Part shown: piece by piece, positions 33,222 through 43,829 of the stretch | Layout of the letters: every line of letters begins with the position of its first letter | How positions within the stretch are numbered: position 1 is the stretch's first letter | NCBI GenBank assembly: GCA_001316125.1 | Contig: BBCS01000002.1 | Location: 248,001-312,000, forward strand | Origin: Vulcanisaeta distributa JCM 11213 | Lineage (GTDB): Archaea; Thermoproteota; Thermoprotei; Thermoproteales; Thermocladiaceae | Length of the DNA stretch: 64,000 nt | Direction of reading: 5' to 3' | The notes under the pieces: generated by a model | Database searches by the model: none | Told to the model about the DNA's origin: nothing | What the model saw: only the letters and a program-made list of their open reading frames with translations | Made by a program: the position numbers and the translations under genes

Positions 33222-34623
33222 ATGACAATTGAGGAGGAGTTGGAGGGTTTGAGTTTTCCTGAGGCGCCTAAGATAGTTGTTAAGCCTCCTGGGCCTAAGT
33301 CGCTGGAGTTGTTGAATGCTCAGCGTGAGCTTGAGACAAAGTCTTTGATTTACCCAAAGGCCTTTAGGTTTGCCATTGATGCTGCCAGGGGGTGCCACTA
33401 TTAGGGATGTTGATGGGAATTACTACATTGATTGGGTGGCCGGCATTGCCGTGCTTAATGTTGGTCATAACAATCCATACGTGAAGCAGGCAATTATGGA
33501 GCAGCTTGATCATTACTGGCACTGGATGAGCGAGATACCCAGTGAGGCTAGGATTAGATTCCTTAGGAATCTACAATCAATACTCCCTGGAGACCTTAGG
33601 GGCAGGGCTAAGGTAATGACCTCAGTAACTGGGCTGATGCTTGTGAAGCCGCAGTTGCCCTTGCCAGGTGGGTCACTAAGAAGCCCGTTATTATGGCATT
33701 TGAGGGCGCGTATCACGGTGTTCACCAGGGAATTGTAATGGCCACTGCAAAGACTGAGTTACAGCAGTACGCAGGTGTTCCCCCCCTGGTTAATGTTGTT
33801 AGGGTTCCATATCCATACCCATACCGGTGTCCATTACCCGCTAAGGATGCTGAGGACTGCGGTAATGCCGTGCTTAACTACATTGATCACCTCCTCAGTG
33901 ATCCGTACACGGGCATTGGTGAGGTTGGTGCAATACTCGTTGAGCCAATACAGGGCGAGGGCGGTTATATAGTGCCACCAAGGAACTTCCTGAGAGGCCT
34001 TAGGGAGATCGCCGATAAACATGGGATATTGCTCATAGTTGATGAGGTCCAGACCGGCGTTGGTAGGACAGGTAAGTGGTGGGCAGTAGAACACTTTGGG
34101 ATCACACCGGACATAATGTGTATCTCCAAGGCTATTGGCGGCGGTATACCAACGTCCGTAGTAGCTACAGGGCTGAGTATGATGAGAAATTGCCTGATGA
34201 GGCATTTCACTTCGGTACGTATAGGGCTAACCCACTGGCTTTGGCGGCGGGTGCCGCGGTGATTGAGTATATACAGTCGAGGAACTTACTCGATAGGACT
34301 TTACAGCTTGGTGATTATGCCAGGAGGGCTTTTGAGGATGTTGCTGAGAGATATCCAATAATTGGTGATGTTAGGGGGGCCTTGGGTTCATGATCGGTGT
34401 TGAGTTTGTTAAAGATAAGAATAGTAAGGAACCTGGTGCTGACCTTGCTTCTGAGGTTAGGAGGAGGATGTTCGAGAGGGGGGGCATCTTAATGCACACG
34501 TGTGGTCACTTCGGCAATGTCATGAGGTTCATGGCACCACTGGTATTAACGAGGAGGCACTTGGACGAGGGTATTAGGGTATTTGAGGAGGTGGTTAGGG
34601 AGATATCCCGTGAGGTTAAATGA
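33222..34623 (+). CDS. Class III aminotransferase (4-aminobutyrate/ornithine type)
   Basis: PLP enzyme of about 450 residues. Blocks: TIRDVDGNYYIDWVAGIAVL, GHNNPYVKQAI, FEGAYHGVHQG, VGAILVEPIQGEGGYIVPPR, LLIVDEVQTGVGRTGKWWAV and CISKAIGGGIP with the PLP lysine. The C-terminal part has IIGDVRG and MIGVEFVKDKNS. The sequence PYPYRCPLPAKDAEDCG is the Cys-rich insertion seen in crenarchaeal 4-aminobutyrate-type enzymes. Frames break near 33393, 33645, 34175 and at the G7 tract 34372-34378. Coupled to the next gene by ATGA (34620-34623). Confidence 0.9.
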
Positions 34624-35673
34624 GGGTTATTAAATTCTCAATTAACATGGCCGTGGGACTCGGTTCATTAAATGAGGCGATTCAAATACTTAATGAGTTA
34701 GACTTCCCAAGGAATTCTGTACTAGTTACGGGACCAAACACACTTAAAATAGCCGGTAATTACGTAGCTGATAAACTAATCAGTGCTGGTTACAGCATTG
34801 ACGTTAGGGTTATTGAGGGTGGAGCTACTATTGAGAACGCAAATGCACTATTGGAGTATGTAAGGGGGGGTGCCAAGGTTGGCGGTATTATTGGTGTTGG
34901 CGGTGGTTCAATAATTGACCTAGTGAAATACGTTGGTGCTAATCTAGGCCTTAAGGTTGCGTCAATACCGACAACACTATCGAGCGATGCCATAGCCACG
35001 CCTTTCAGTGTATTATGGAAAGGCGGTAAGTCACAAGCTATTAAGACCATGTCACCCAATGTAATAATTGGCGATTATTCAATACTAATGAATGAGCTCA
35101 CAGGTACGTAGCTGCCGGCTTCGGTGACATGATTGCTAAGTATACGGCGCTCTATGATTGGTGGTTAGCTATTGGCTTGGTGATGAGTCATACCTGGATT
35201 TCGCTGCTCAACTGGCAAATAGTGCAGTTGAATTATTGATTAGGAGGGTTAATAACATAGCTAAGCAGGATTATATTGGGATTGAGACACTATTCTATGC
35301 CGAGGTCCTCGACGGATACTTAATGGAGTTGGCGAATACAACGAGAGTTGCTGCCGGTAGTGAGCACTTGATCGCCTTCGCCATTGAGAATTTAACGGGT
35401 AAGGGGGGGTTGCATGGCGAGCAGGTGGGTATTGGTACGATAATTAGTGCGTATCTGCAGGGCAAGGATTGGAGGTTAATTAGGGAGTTGCTCACCAGGG
35501 TTGGTGCACCAACGACTATTGATGAGCTTAACATAACCAAGGAGGATATGATTAAGGCCCTGCAGATAGCGCCGCAAATGAGGAATTGGTATACAATACT
35601 TGGCACAAGAGGATTTAGTGAGGGCAGGGCTGAAAGACTCCTTAGATACACAGGTATCATAAGGAGCACCTGA
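34620..35673 (+). CDS. Glycerol-1-phosphate dehydrogenase-like protein, divergent paralogue
   Basis: NAD(P)-dependent alcohol dehydrogenase of the G1PDH/glycerol dehydrogenase fold, about 350 residues with one break near 35105. NAD loop GVGGGSIIDLVKYVGA, metal ligands GFGDMIAKY (Asp), GSEHLIA (His) and LHGEQVGIG (His). True G1PDH has SHDGIASP where this protein has SSDAIATPFSVLW. It is coupled to an aminotransferase instead of standing alone, so it may act on an amino-acid-derived aldehyde or alcohol phosphate rather than make the archaeal lipid backbone. Family sure, substrate open. Confidence 0.82.
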
Positions 35674-35702
35674 CCTCATCATAGTGCCTAATAATAAATA
35701 AT

Positions 35703-35711
35703 GCTTAAAAG
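35703..35711 (+). promoter_or_regulatory. TATA-like box before spermidine synthase
   Basis: GCTTAAAAG lies 22-30 bp before the ATG at 35733, leaderless spacing. Confidence 0.4.
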
Positions 35712-35729
35712 TCGAACGCAATAATTCGT

Positions 35730-36665
35730 GTGATGAGCCTTGAGAGAATGAGTAAGGAGGGCACATGGTTCATAGAATTTAATACGCCATTTAGTTACCA
35801 TGTTAGGGGGGGTATTAGGAGGGTTTTGTATAGTGGCGTGACTAAGTATCAGAGGGTTGCCATTGTTGAGTTTGAGGACTTGGGTAAGGCGTTGGTGCTT
35901 GATGGTAAGATACAGAGTTCATTATATGATGAGTTTGTTTACCACGAATCACTCGTTCACCCAGCAATGATCACTCATCCAAATCCAAGGAGGGTGCTTA
36001 TTCTCGGTGGTGGTGAGGGTGCTACGGCAAGGGAAGTACTTAAGCATAGGAGTGTTGAGGGGGTGATCATGGTTGATATTGATGATGAAGTAATCAGACT
36101 CGTTAAGGAGTACCTACCTGAGATGAGCCAGGGCGTATTTAACAATCCAAGGTTTAAGCTCATACTTCAGGATGGTAGGAAGTTCCTTGAGGAGTCAGGG
36201 GATAAGTACGACGTGATAATACTAGACCTGACAGACCCACTTGAGGGTGGGCCATCATACCTACTATATACCATTGAGTTTTACAGCATTGTTAGGGATA
36301 GGCTGAGTGATGATGGGATAATGGTGACCCAGGCAACATCAACCTCATACTCATTAAGGACATTCGCAACGATCTATAGGACCGTAGCCTCGGTATTCCC
36401 AATAACCAGGGCTTACCAAGTCTATATGCATTCGTACGACAGTACATGGGGTTTCGTAATCGGGTCTAAGAAATACGACCCAGCAATACTAATGCCAGAC
36501 GAAGTTAATAATAGAGTTAGGGAGAGAATAAGTGGTGAACTTAAGTTCTACGAGGGTGATATACATAGGGCAATTTTCGTATTGCCAAAGCATATAAGGG
36601 CTGTATTGAGCGATGAGTCGATAAAGCCTGCAACGGATAAGAACCCAACATTCCTACCAGCATGA
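35730..36665 (+). CDS. speE: Spermidine/aminopropyl synthase
   Basis: Transfers aminopropyl from decarboxylated SAM to putrescine, agmatine or similar amines. The intact frame has WFIEFNTPFSYHVRGG at the start, QRVAIVEFEDLGKALVLDGK, YHESLVHPAMITHPNPRRVL, the SAM loop ILGGGEGATAREVLKH, MVDIDDEVI and DLTDPLEGGPSYLLYT. The decarboxylated-SAM acidic residues are conserved. In this group agmatine-type long polyamines are usual. ATG 35733 is the better start because of the TATA box. A G7 tract (35805-35811) puts an extra Gly in VRGGIRR. Confidence 0.93.
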   Translation: MMSLERMSKEGTWFIEFNTPFSYHVRGGIRRVLYSGVTKYQRVAIVEFEDLGKALVLDGKIQSSLYDEFVYHESLVHPAMITHPNPRRVLILGGGEGATAREVLKHRSVEGVIMVDIDDEVIRLVKEYLPEMSQGVFNNPRFKLILQDGRKFLEESGDKYDVIILDLTDPLEGGPSYLLYTIEFYSIVRDRLSDDGIMVTQATSTSYSLRTFATIYRTVASVFPITRAYQVYMHSYDSTWGFVIGSKKYDPAILMPDEVNNRVRERISGELKFYEGDIHRAIFVLPKHIRAVLSDESIKPATDKNPTFLPA

Positions 36666-36740
36666 TCATTTAAGTACTTTATTAAAAATTCTATGTTAAT
36701 GTTAATTTGTTAGTAAAAAATTTAAGAATTCCACAATAAA

Positions 36741-36750
36741 ATTTATTAAT
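36741..36750 (+). promoter_or_regulatory. TATA box of the second aminotransferase
   Basis: ATTTATTAAT 22-31 bp before the ATG at 36772, in an AT-rich intergenic space. Confidence 0.5.
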
Positions 36751-36771
36751 ATATTCTAATAATGAATACAT

Positions 36772-38100
36772 ATGAGCAGTGAGGATGTTAGTAAGGTCGT
36801 TCGTGAGCACTTATTCGGCACCTGGCGTAGGCAGAGGAGTTGGGAGCCTATGAATATCGTTAAGGCTGAGGGCGTGTATTTCTATGATTCACAGGGTAAG
36901 AGGTACCTGGACTTCTCATCGCAGCTTGTCAATGTTAATCTTGGTTATGGTAATGAGAACGTGATTAATGCAATCAAGAGGCAATTAGAGACGCTGCAGT
37001 ACATATCGCCTGCCTTCGCGACTGAGGCGAGGGCTAGGGCTGCCAGGGCGTTGCTTGGGATAATGCCGGAGGCTTAACTAAGTTCTTCTTTTCAACGTCC
37101 GGCACTGAGGCCAACGAAGCCGCTGTTAAGATTGCCAGGCTCTTTAAGAAGCCCGCCTATAAGATAATTGTTAGATATAGGTCATATCACGGCTCCACAT
37201 TTGCGTCAATATCCATGACGGGCGACTATAGGCGTTGGTTCATTGAGCCACACACCATGCATGGCGTTGTCAGGGTACCCGAGCCGTACTGCTATAGGTG
37301 CCCACTCGGCCTTAAGTACCCTGAATGCGGCTTGGCCTGCGTCAATTACGTGGATTACGTCATTAAGAATGAGAGGAATGTGGCCGCGATACTCATCGAA
37401 CCAATCACAGGTACCAACGGTGTTGTTGTGCCGCCCAAGGAGTACCTACCAACGCTTAGGAGGATTGCTGAGGAGAATGATGTCTTGTTCATTGCTGATG
37501 AGGTCATGACTGGGTGGGGCCGTGTCGGTGACTGGTGGGCGGTGAATCTGTGGGGTGTTAAGCCGGACATACTAACAACGGCTAAGGGTGCGTCGGCCTC
37601 GTACGTACATCGGGATAACGGCGGTGAGTAGGAAGATCGCGGATTACTTTGAGGACGAGTTCTTCGCGCATGGCCATACATTTGAGGCCCACCCTGTCTC
37701 CCTTGCGGCGATACCAGCGGTTATTGAGGAGTACAGGAGGCTTGACTTACTGAGTCATGTTAGGGCAATGGGTGAGTACCTTGCGAAGAGGCTTGAGGAG
37801 TTGAAGGAGAGGCACAGAAGTATTGGTGACGTTAGGGGTGTTGGTTTGTTCTGGGCCATTGAGTTCATTAAGGATAGTAGGAAGACCCCATTCGGTACGT
37901 ATGAGGATAAGTACAGGGGCGTGGCTACGCCAGTTGATAAAGTTGCTGCCGAGCTACTTAGCATGGGTGTTTATGTATTTAATGGGCCGTCCTGGTTCAT
38001 AATTGCACCACCATTAGTAATAACCAGGGAGCAGATTGATGAGGGTATTGAGAAGATTGATCAAGCCATTAAGAGACTTGATGAGCAATACCAGGGTTAA
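36772..38100 (+). CDS. Class III aminotransferase (omega-amino acid/taurine-pyruvate type)
   Basis: About 440 residues. Blocks: GVYFYDSQGKRYLDFSSQLV, NVNLGYGNENVINAI, FFSTSGTEANEAAVKIARLF, YRSYHGSTFASISMTGDYRR, AAILIEPITGTNGVVVPP, LFIADEVMTGWGRVGDWWAV and ILTTAKGASASY with the PLP lysine. The C-terminal half has HGHTFEAHPVSLAAI and IGDVRGVGLFWAIEF. Frames break near 37075 and 37605. The pair with the first aminotransferase, CoA-transferase and permease points to degradation of beta- or gamma-amino acids or polyamines. Confidence 0.9.
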
Positions 38101-38114
38101 TTCATAATAAGGAA

Positions 38115-38986
38115 TTAGTTTAACTTCCTGCCAATAATTAGGAATGTGGTGGCTACGTACTTAAATGGAATAAGCCTACTCAGCACTTTATCGAATGTGT
38201 ATAGTAATGATGCAACCCTCGCAATTTTACCATTACCCCATTGATGTATCCTAGATGGGATTGTATTCGATAATACATGAATACCCTTAAGATCCACCAC
38301 TTCAAACCCATAACTACCCAATATACTCAGTATTTCCTTAATCGTGAAGAACCTAAGTGGGACTGCCTCATTGCCGTGGCCATACCAATAACCCACATGC
38401 CCCCCCCTACCACTGATTAACCCCCCCCTGAGGAAACCCCCCCTTATTGACACACCACCAAGTAATGCCTCATAGGCCATGTCGGGGCAGATTAGGTTAT
38501 CCACATCAAATAGTAAATAACCACCACTGCCTAGGACCCTAGAGACCTCCCTGAATGCATTCTCAGATTTCACGATGTGATTAAAGACACTACCATAGGC
38601 GATAACGGCATCGAAGTAGCCATCCCTAAATGGCAGTTTAACAGCATCGCCCTGCACGGGATCACTGCATCTCCTTGACCTGGTGCACTTAATGAGTGAT
38701 GCGCGGGATATGTCTAGGCTGACCACGTGATATCCACGTTTCCTGAGGAGCATTGTCCAAACGCCAGTACCGCTACCTAGGTCAAGAACCTTACTATGTA
38801 TCTTAACCCCATCGAAGTAATCCCTAAAGATCTCGTACAACTCATTATACACATGCCTATAATACTGGGAGAGCCTAAGGAAGACCCTTTCATAGACGGG
38901 GGGGCTAATTCGTCATAGACAGTGCTTATGATTGATTCGTAACTAGATGATTGGTCGTCACCCTCCACCTTAACCTCCCGATTCAT
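38115..38986 (-). CDS. SAM-dependent methyltransferase, class I
   Basis: Rossmann methyltransferase of about 285 residues. SAM loop VLDLGSGTGVWTMLLRKRGY, acidic end of strand 2 VVSLDISRASL, GDAVKLPFRDGYFDAVIAYG and VLGSGGYLLFDVDN, a pattern of ubiE/small-molecule methyltransferases. Start at 38986 (MNREVKVEGDDQSS); the G7 tract 38898-38904 breaks the frame after VYDELAP. Three C7 tracts between 38401 and 38445 encode Gly pairs in a loop. Substrate unknown. Confidence 0.82.
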
Positions 38987-39116
38987 AACTAGATGCTTCC
39001 GGCTTAATAAAGTCTTCTACCGCGTAAATATAGTATATATCTCATAATTTCTATAACTATTTTGTAAAATGTAAATTGAAGGGACTACATTGCGTGATGG
39101 TTCATAGAAATAAAAA

Positions 39117-39126
39117 TTTTATAAAT
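39117..39126 (+). promoter_or_regulatory. TATA box of the nucleotidyltransferase gene
   Basis: TTTTATAAAT 22-31 bp before the ATG at 39148, directly preceded by an A-rich BRE-like stretch. Confidence 0.55.
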
Positions 39127-39147
39127 TAACGATTTAGTAAGACCGCA

Positions 39148-39912
39148 ATGTCGCAAGATATTATTGAGGAGAGGGTTAAGAGAGGTTTATTGCTTGTTAA
39201 TGCCTGCGATAGTAACCGAATAACATGTAGGTTGCTTGGTGGTGTGGCCGTGGTTTACCTAGTACGTGATATATACGCTGAGGTTCCCATGCTTTTACGT
39301 GAGCCTAAGGATATCGATATAGCGGCGCATAGGAGGGACTCAGGGAGGATTACGAGGATTTTTGAGGGACTTGGTTTAAGGGCTGATGTTAGGTTTAATG
39401 CGCTTCATGGTGCCGAGAGGCTTAGGTTCTTTGATACGCAAATGAACACGAGAGTTGACGTTTTCCTCGACATCTTTAGGGAGAGCCACGTAATAGAGCT
39501 TAAGGATAGGCTTGAGAGGTTCAGTCCAACAATACCACCAAGCGACCTACTAATGACTAAGTTCCAGATTTGGGAGATTAATGAGAAGGATCTCAGGGAC
39601 ATCGTGGCCATGCTCTACAAGTTCGAGCTGGGCGATAGGGATGACACTGGCACCATAGACCTAGGCAGAATAATAGAGCTGACCTCAGACGACTGGGGGG
39701 GACTCTACAAGACGACCACGGTAAACATAGAGAGAACATTAAATTACCTAAACACTATTGAGTTGCCAGGGAAGGTCAAGGACAAGGTCGTAAACAGCCT
39801 GAATAGGATTAGGGAAGCCATGGACAAGGCACCAAAGAGCATGAAGTGGAGGATGAGGGCAGCCATTGGGGGGGAGAGGGTTAGGTGGTACGAAACACCC
39901 GAGGAGGCATGA
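39148..39912 (+). CDS. AbiEii-like nucleotidyltransferase
   Basis: 254 residues, intact. Fold of the pol-beta/AbiEii nucleotidyltransferases: CRLLGGVAVVYLV (Gly-rich helix start), PKDIDIAAHRRDS (the DxD pair), and NTRVDVFLDIF (third Asp), followed by PSDLLMTKFQIWEINEKDLR. In bacteria AbiEii toxins pair with an AbiEi antitoxin; no such partner is visible here, so it may act alone. Monocistronic with its own TATA box. Convergent with the ATPase below. G7 tracts 39697-39703 and 39870-39876. Confidence 0.75.
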   Translation: MSQDIIEERVKRGLLLVNACDSNRITCRLLGGVAVVYLVRDIYAEVPMLLREPKDIDIAAHRRDSGRITRIFEGLGLRADVRFNALHGAERLRFFDTQMNTRVDVFLDIFRESHVIELKDRLERFSPTIPPSDLLMTKFQIWEINEKDLRDIVAMLYKFELGDRDDTGTIDLGRIIELTSDDWGGLYKTTTVNIERTLNYLNTIELPGKVKDKVVNSLNRIREAMDKAPKSMKWRMRAAIGGERVRWYETPEEA

Positions 39913-41164
39913 ACATTCATTATAACCCTCACCTGCCCCCTCATTACCTCATCAACAACGTCTTCAGGGCTTACGTCAACCGTGGATTTACTAATCATAG
40001 CCCTCAAAACCCAGTAATAGGCAGGTAATTGATAGGCAAAGTCATTATCGATCCAGGGCTCTCTCGGTAATTCTGATAATACCGTCCCATAGATGTCAAT
40101 GAGAATGTTCATGCGCATTAAGTAATCCCCCCCACCCAGGTGCAAATAGGCATTCCTGGGGGGGCTTGGATCAAGAACCCCCCCACCCAACAATGCGCTT
40201 ATCCCAATGCCATTAACCCTCACCTCATGAATAACGGCGTCCCTTACCTTCCTAATTACCGTGCTCGACAACCAAGTATTCACATCCCAACCATACCTAA
40301 GCACAAGCATTGCAAGCTCCCTAACATTACCGCCAAGCAGCTGCCAAAGTAATTCAACATCGGTGGCTTAGTCGATGGCGCCCTCCGGGATACGTCATCA
40401 ACTATGCCAATGACTCCTGCTTTGGTAAGTACCAAAGTAGGAAGCTGTTAAGCCCACCCTTAGACCCACCCCCCCTCCTGGTATATCCACGGCGACCCTA
40501 TCACTAAAGCCAAATATTACGACCAAACCCTTAACATTATCGTAAATAATGCTAGAGTGCTCCTCAATAGCCCCCCCTGCATAGGCCATAACCTCACCCT
40601 CAACAACACCATAACTAACCTGCGCATTCTCACCTACATTAAGCATAGCCCTATAGCGCTTATCAAGCTCATCAAAGATTAGGACAACGTACCTATCCCT
40701 CAACTCCCTCCCAGCCCTTAATTCATTAATTAAATCATAGAAGAACCTGCTAATGCCAATAAAAAGGCCGGGCTCCGTCCAGTTATTATTGGCATGATGT
40801 CGTTATTGAATGCCTTAACCACGGCATTCATGATGTCGCCCCCTAGATTAATTGCGTAGGTCCTTAATGAATTCGTTAATGCCCTCTCCTCAAGGTTCAT
40901 GTACATGGTGACAACGTCATCCTTAACGCCTCCAAGCGCCGCCGAGAAATTCCTCAGGAATGTTGATTTACCACAGCCCAACGGCCCATATACAATACCA
41001 ACACCGCCTAATTCCCTAAGGAGTGCCTCGACCTCACGTTCACGATCCCTAAACATCATTGGGAATCCGCCGAGTTCCTCAACACCAAAGTAGGCGCCAC
41101 CGTCCTTAACCCTCCTAATTAATTCATTAATATTAACACCAATACTAAGCTTACTTGGCATCAT
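39744..41164 (-). CDS. Archaeal AAA ATPase, frame broken twice
   Basis: Start at 41164, FRDREREVEALLRELGGVGI, Walker A YGPLGCGKSTFLRNF and acidic VVTMYMNLEERAL in the first part (40730-41164). The second part (40398-40703) carries Walker B VVLIFDELDKRYR. The third (below 40350) has LLGGNVRELAMLVLRYGW, a sensor-like segment, and ends somewhere near 39912. The open frame runs on to 39744 antisense to the nucleotidyltransferase, which is probably not translated. One ATPase of about 410 residues, of the type found in accessory regions. Confidence 0.78.
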
Positions 41165-41262
41165 TATTATAGCACCTTAAGCCCACTTTTAACTTTAAGG
41201 ATAAGGAATGCATTAGTTAAAGAAAAGCTAAATACCCGAGAATAACCTCTATTGAGAGGCTC

Positions 41263-42102
41263 ATGTCAAGCCGTAGCGTCGGCCATGGCATCTGCCCGAA
41301 ATGCGGTAATCGCGGTGTGCTCATTATTAAGGAGTTGAGTGGTGGTTACTATGCCTATTATAGGCACGGTAGGACTTGGCATTATATTGGCCCATTATCC
41401 ATGGTTTATGAGCAATTAATCAACAGCCTTGATAATGAATATAGGGAGTTCCTGAAGAAGATCGTAAATCAAGTTAATACTTCACACGGAACTATCACAA
41501 TTAATAAACATGTAATTAATAAGTTAATTAATGGCATAATCAATATACGTAATGGCATACTTTGGCTCATAATACTTGGCGCATTGTTCTACCTCACAGC
41601 ATTCGTATTAATTAATTTGGGCGTAATTTCAATTGCTAATATACTTGAGATCATAAATGCCGTGGCAAGCCTAGCATTAACGTACACCTTCCTACTCAGT
41701 GGATTTAATGCATTGAGCAATGTGGATTATACGAAGTACGGCATAGGGCTAAGTGGCACCTACTTAAGGATGATTAGCTTGTTCGTGGCGGTCGCAGTAA
41801 ATATTGGGCATGCCCTATCACTGATCACGTTAGCCACAGCAACGTTATTGACCGTAATGACTGGGGTAATAATAGTAGTGTCGTGGGCCTTGATGTACAC
41901 GGCAATCCTTAGATTAATGAAGTATGTAGACCTAGGTAAGGTCCTCAGGATAGGGGTATCATTGGCCCTAGCGGGTTATCTCCTCGATTTAGTCCCAGGA
42001 GTAAATATGCTAAGTCCGCCTCTCCAAATGATTGGTGGGATGTTAGTAGTGATTGAGTTAGGGATTGCCGCTGCAAGACTGAGGGACGTGAGTGCTCGTT
42101 AG
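41263..42102 (+). CDS. Zinc-ribbon membrane protein, unknown function
   Basis: 279 residues, intact. An N-terminal treble-clef-like unit CPKCGNRGVLIIKELSGG, then YYAYYRHGRTWHYIG; only one CxxC is present. A helical linker is followed by six to seven hydrophobic helices from about residue 95 to the end. The same zinc motif and basic Tyr/His pattern occur in the small protein at 49678-49893, which lacks membrane helices. In crenarchaea this motif tags accessory DNA-binding or sensor proteins. Role unknown. Confidence 0.65.
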   Translation: MSSRSVGHGICPKCGNRGVLIIKELSGGYYAYYRHGRTWHYIGPLSMVYEQLINSLDNEYREFLKKIVNQVNTSHGTITINKHVINKLINGIINIRNGILWLIILGALFYLTAFVLINLGVISIANILEIINAVASLALTYTFLLSGFNALSNVDYTKYGIGLSGTYLRMISLFVAVAVNIGHALSLITLATATLLTVMTGVIIVVSWALMYTAILRLMKYVDLGKVLRIGVSLALAGYLLDLVPGVNMLSPPLQMIGGMLVVIELGIAAARLRDVSAR

Positions 42103-42151
42103 ATGTGTTCGTTGTGGTAGGGCTTTACCAATAAATAAAGGTTAGGGGGGG

Positions 42152-43738
42152 TTGGGCATGTGTATGGTGAAGGATAAGGCCTTGAATGACTGGTTCAAGC
42201 ACTTAATAATTGCCATGTCCCTATTGACAATAGCACTACTACCATACATGTTTATGCACGCACCGACACCGAATCCGTACAGCAGTACCACTAATACTAT
42301 GATGGTTCTGGGTCATGATTTAGCAATAAACTATACGAAGGCACTAAATTATTTTAAGAGCATAGGTGGTTTAGTGATAATTCTCGGGCCACAATCACTG
42401 TATAACGAGATTTATCAGAAGGCCTCTGAACTTGGAATTAACACGGTGCATTACGTAGGGTTTAACCTCCCTGAGGCATTAACATTACTAATGAAGAGAC
42501 CAGGTTCCATATTAATCATTGATCTACCTTATATTGAATCAAGCCCCCCCGCCGAATTAGGCGATATACTCGCGCCATACATGAAGTATGGCATCATAGC
42601 CTTCTACAACGCAACGCCAACGATGCTCCAGGATTATGCACTAAACACCCTACTCAGGGCTAAGGTCATTAATAACACGGTTGAGGGGGCACTACGTGGT
42701 GTTCATACCATACTTAGCAGGAGGACCTCCGTTTAATGTTGAGGCGGTTACTGGCTATGGAGGTAGGCTCGACGTATCAATAGGCTATAGATTAAGTTTG
42801 AGGGGTTTAATATTCGTACTATATGAACAAATGCATGATACGTATTCCGATCCATGTAGGGTGACCTCCACGGGGCAGTTGAACTTGCCCGGTGGTAGTT
42901 ATTATGAAAGCCCCCCCACGTTTAATGACTATGGTAATCCATATAGCGACTCATACATTACTAGTTGGTACTATGACTTCTGTATTTACTACCCATCTAA
43001 TTGGAGTATACGGCGACAACCCCCCCTGATTACATAAACCTATTTCCATACGCATGGATTGACGTTCAACCTCAAAATTCGTATAGCCTAGCCTACTATG
43101 AATGGACACCACCTAGATCCGTCATAACCACCTACAGCATGGGCATCGCGATTGATTACTCATCATCATGGGAATGGTACAGTAATGGAGGGGGGGTTAC
43201 GGTAATGGCCTAGCGCCAATCTCAGGGCCTCAGGTATTCTCTTCACTAAGTTCTGAATCTTCAACCACTAATTATGAACTGCAGATCTACGATTTATTTG
43301 CCAACGAGTTAGTTAACCTAATAGAGGTAATTATTAATGCTGTTTCTGACCCAGCCAATGTGGTGCATAGTGACTTACCCGTGGTTAGTAACGTGTATTC
43401 AAACGATACCTGGTCACTAATGCTTAGTAATGCAGCACTTGGGGGGGATGCGGTTCAATTTAGCGCTGGTGATAATGGGGGTTATTAATTTACCATCATC
43501 ACAAACAGAGCCCTACTACACTGGTTACTTGCCGGTTGATGGAAACTTCACGATAGAGTCGCAGGAGTTCCCATCAGACGGTACCCAATGCATGTATTAT
43601 TACTACTACGCAATACAGCTTAGGTGGTACGTGATTTACGGCACATCACCAACAACCCTAAGCTTTAACGACGAAAGCTACACAATATGGGCGCCGGCAC
43701 TCAGCGGCACTGCATGCTTCCCAGTATACCCGCATTAA
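42152..43738 (+). CDS. Large secreted protein, unknown function, frame broken
   Basis: N-terminal signal helix (LIIAMSLLTIALLPYMFM), then an alpha/beta region (GLVIILGPQSLYNEIYQKAS, SILIIDLPYIESSPPAELGD) and a Tyr/Ser-rich beta region with segments such as FNDYGNPYSDSYITSWYYDF and SSSWEWYSNGGG. It ends TIWAPALSGTACFPVYPH. About 525 residues. Breaks near 42690, 43015, 43205 and 43480, the last being G5 where G4 joins the frames. Start uncertain: ATG 42158 or 42164. The composition is that of crenarchaeal extracellular enzymes, but no catalytic motif was found. Followed at 90 bp by the stand-alone paralogue of the peptidase N-domain. Confidence 0.65.
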
Positions 43739-43794
43739 TTAGAAGTTTCAATATTAAAAATATTACTAAACAGCAATTAATGTATATAAAGTAA

Positions 43795-43805
43795 GGAATA
43801 AAAAT
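43795..43805 (+). promoter_or_regulatory. TATA-like box before the 43.83 kb gene
   Basis: GGAATAAAAAT lies 25-35 bp before the GTG at 43830. Confidence 0.35.
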
Positions 43806-43829
43806 TAGGGATTGTCAATTTGATTTAGA

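Noticed and set aside
37243..37681. Extra frames inside the second aminotransferase
   Set aside because: Shadows of a conserved PLP enzyme.
39744..39912. Real antisense overlap of ATPase and nucleotidyltransferase
   Set aside because: The ATPase family end is reached near 39912; the rest of the open frame looks like read-on without a stop.
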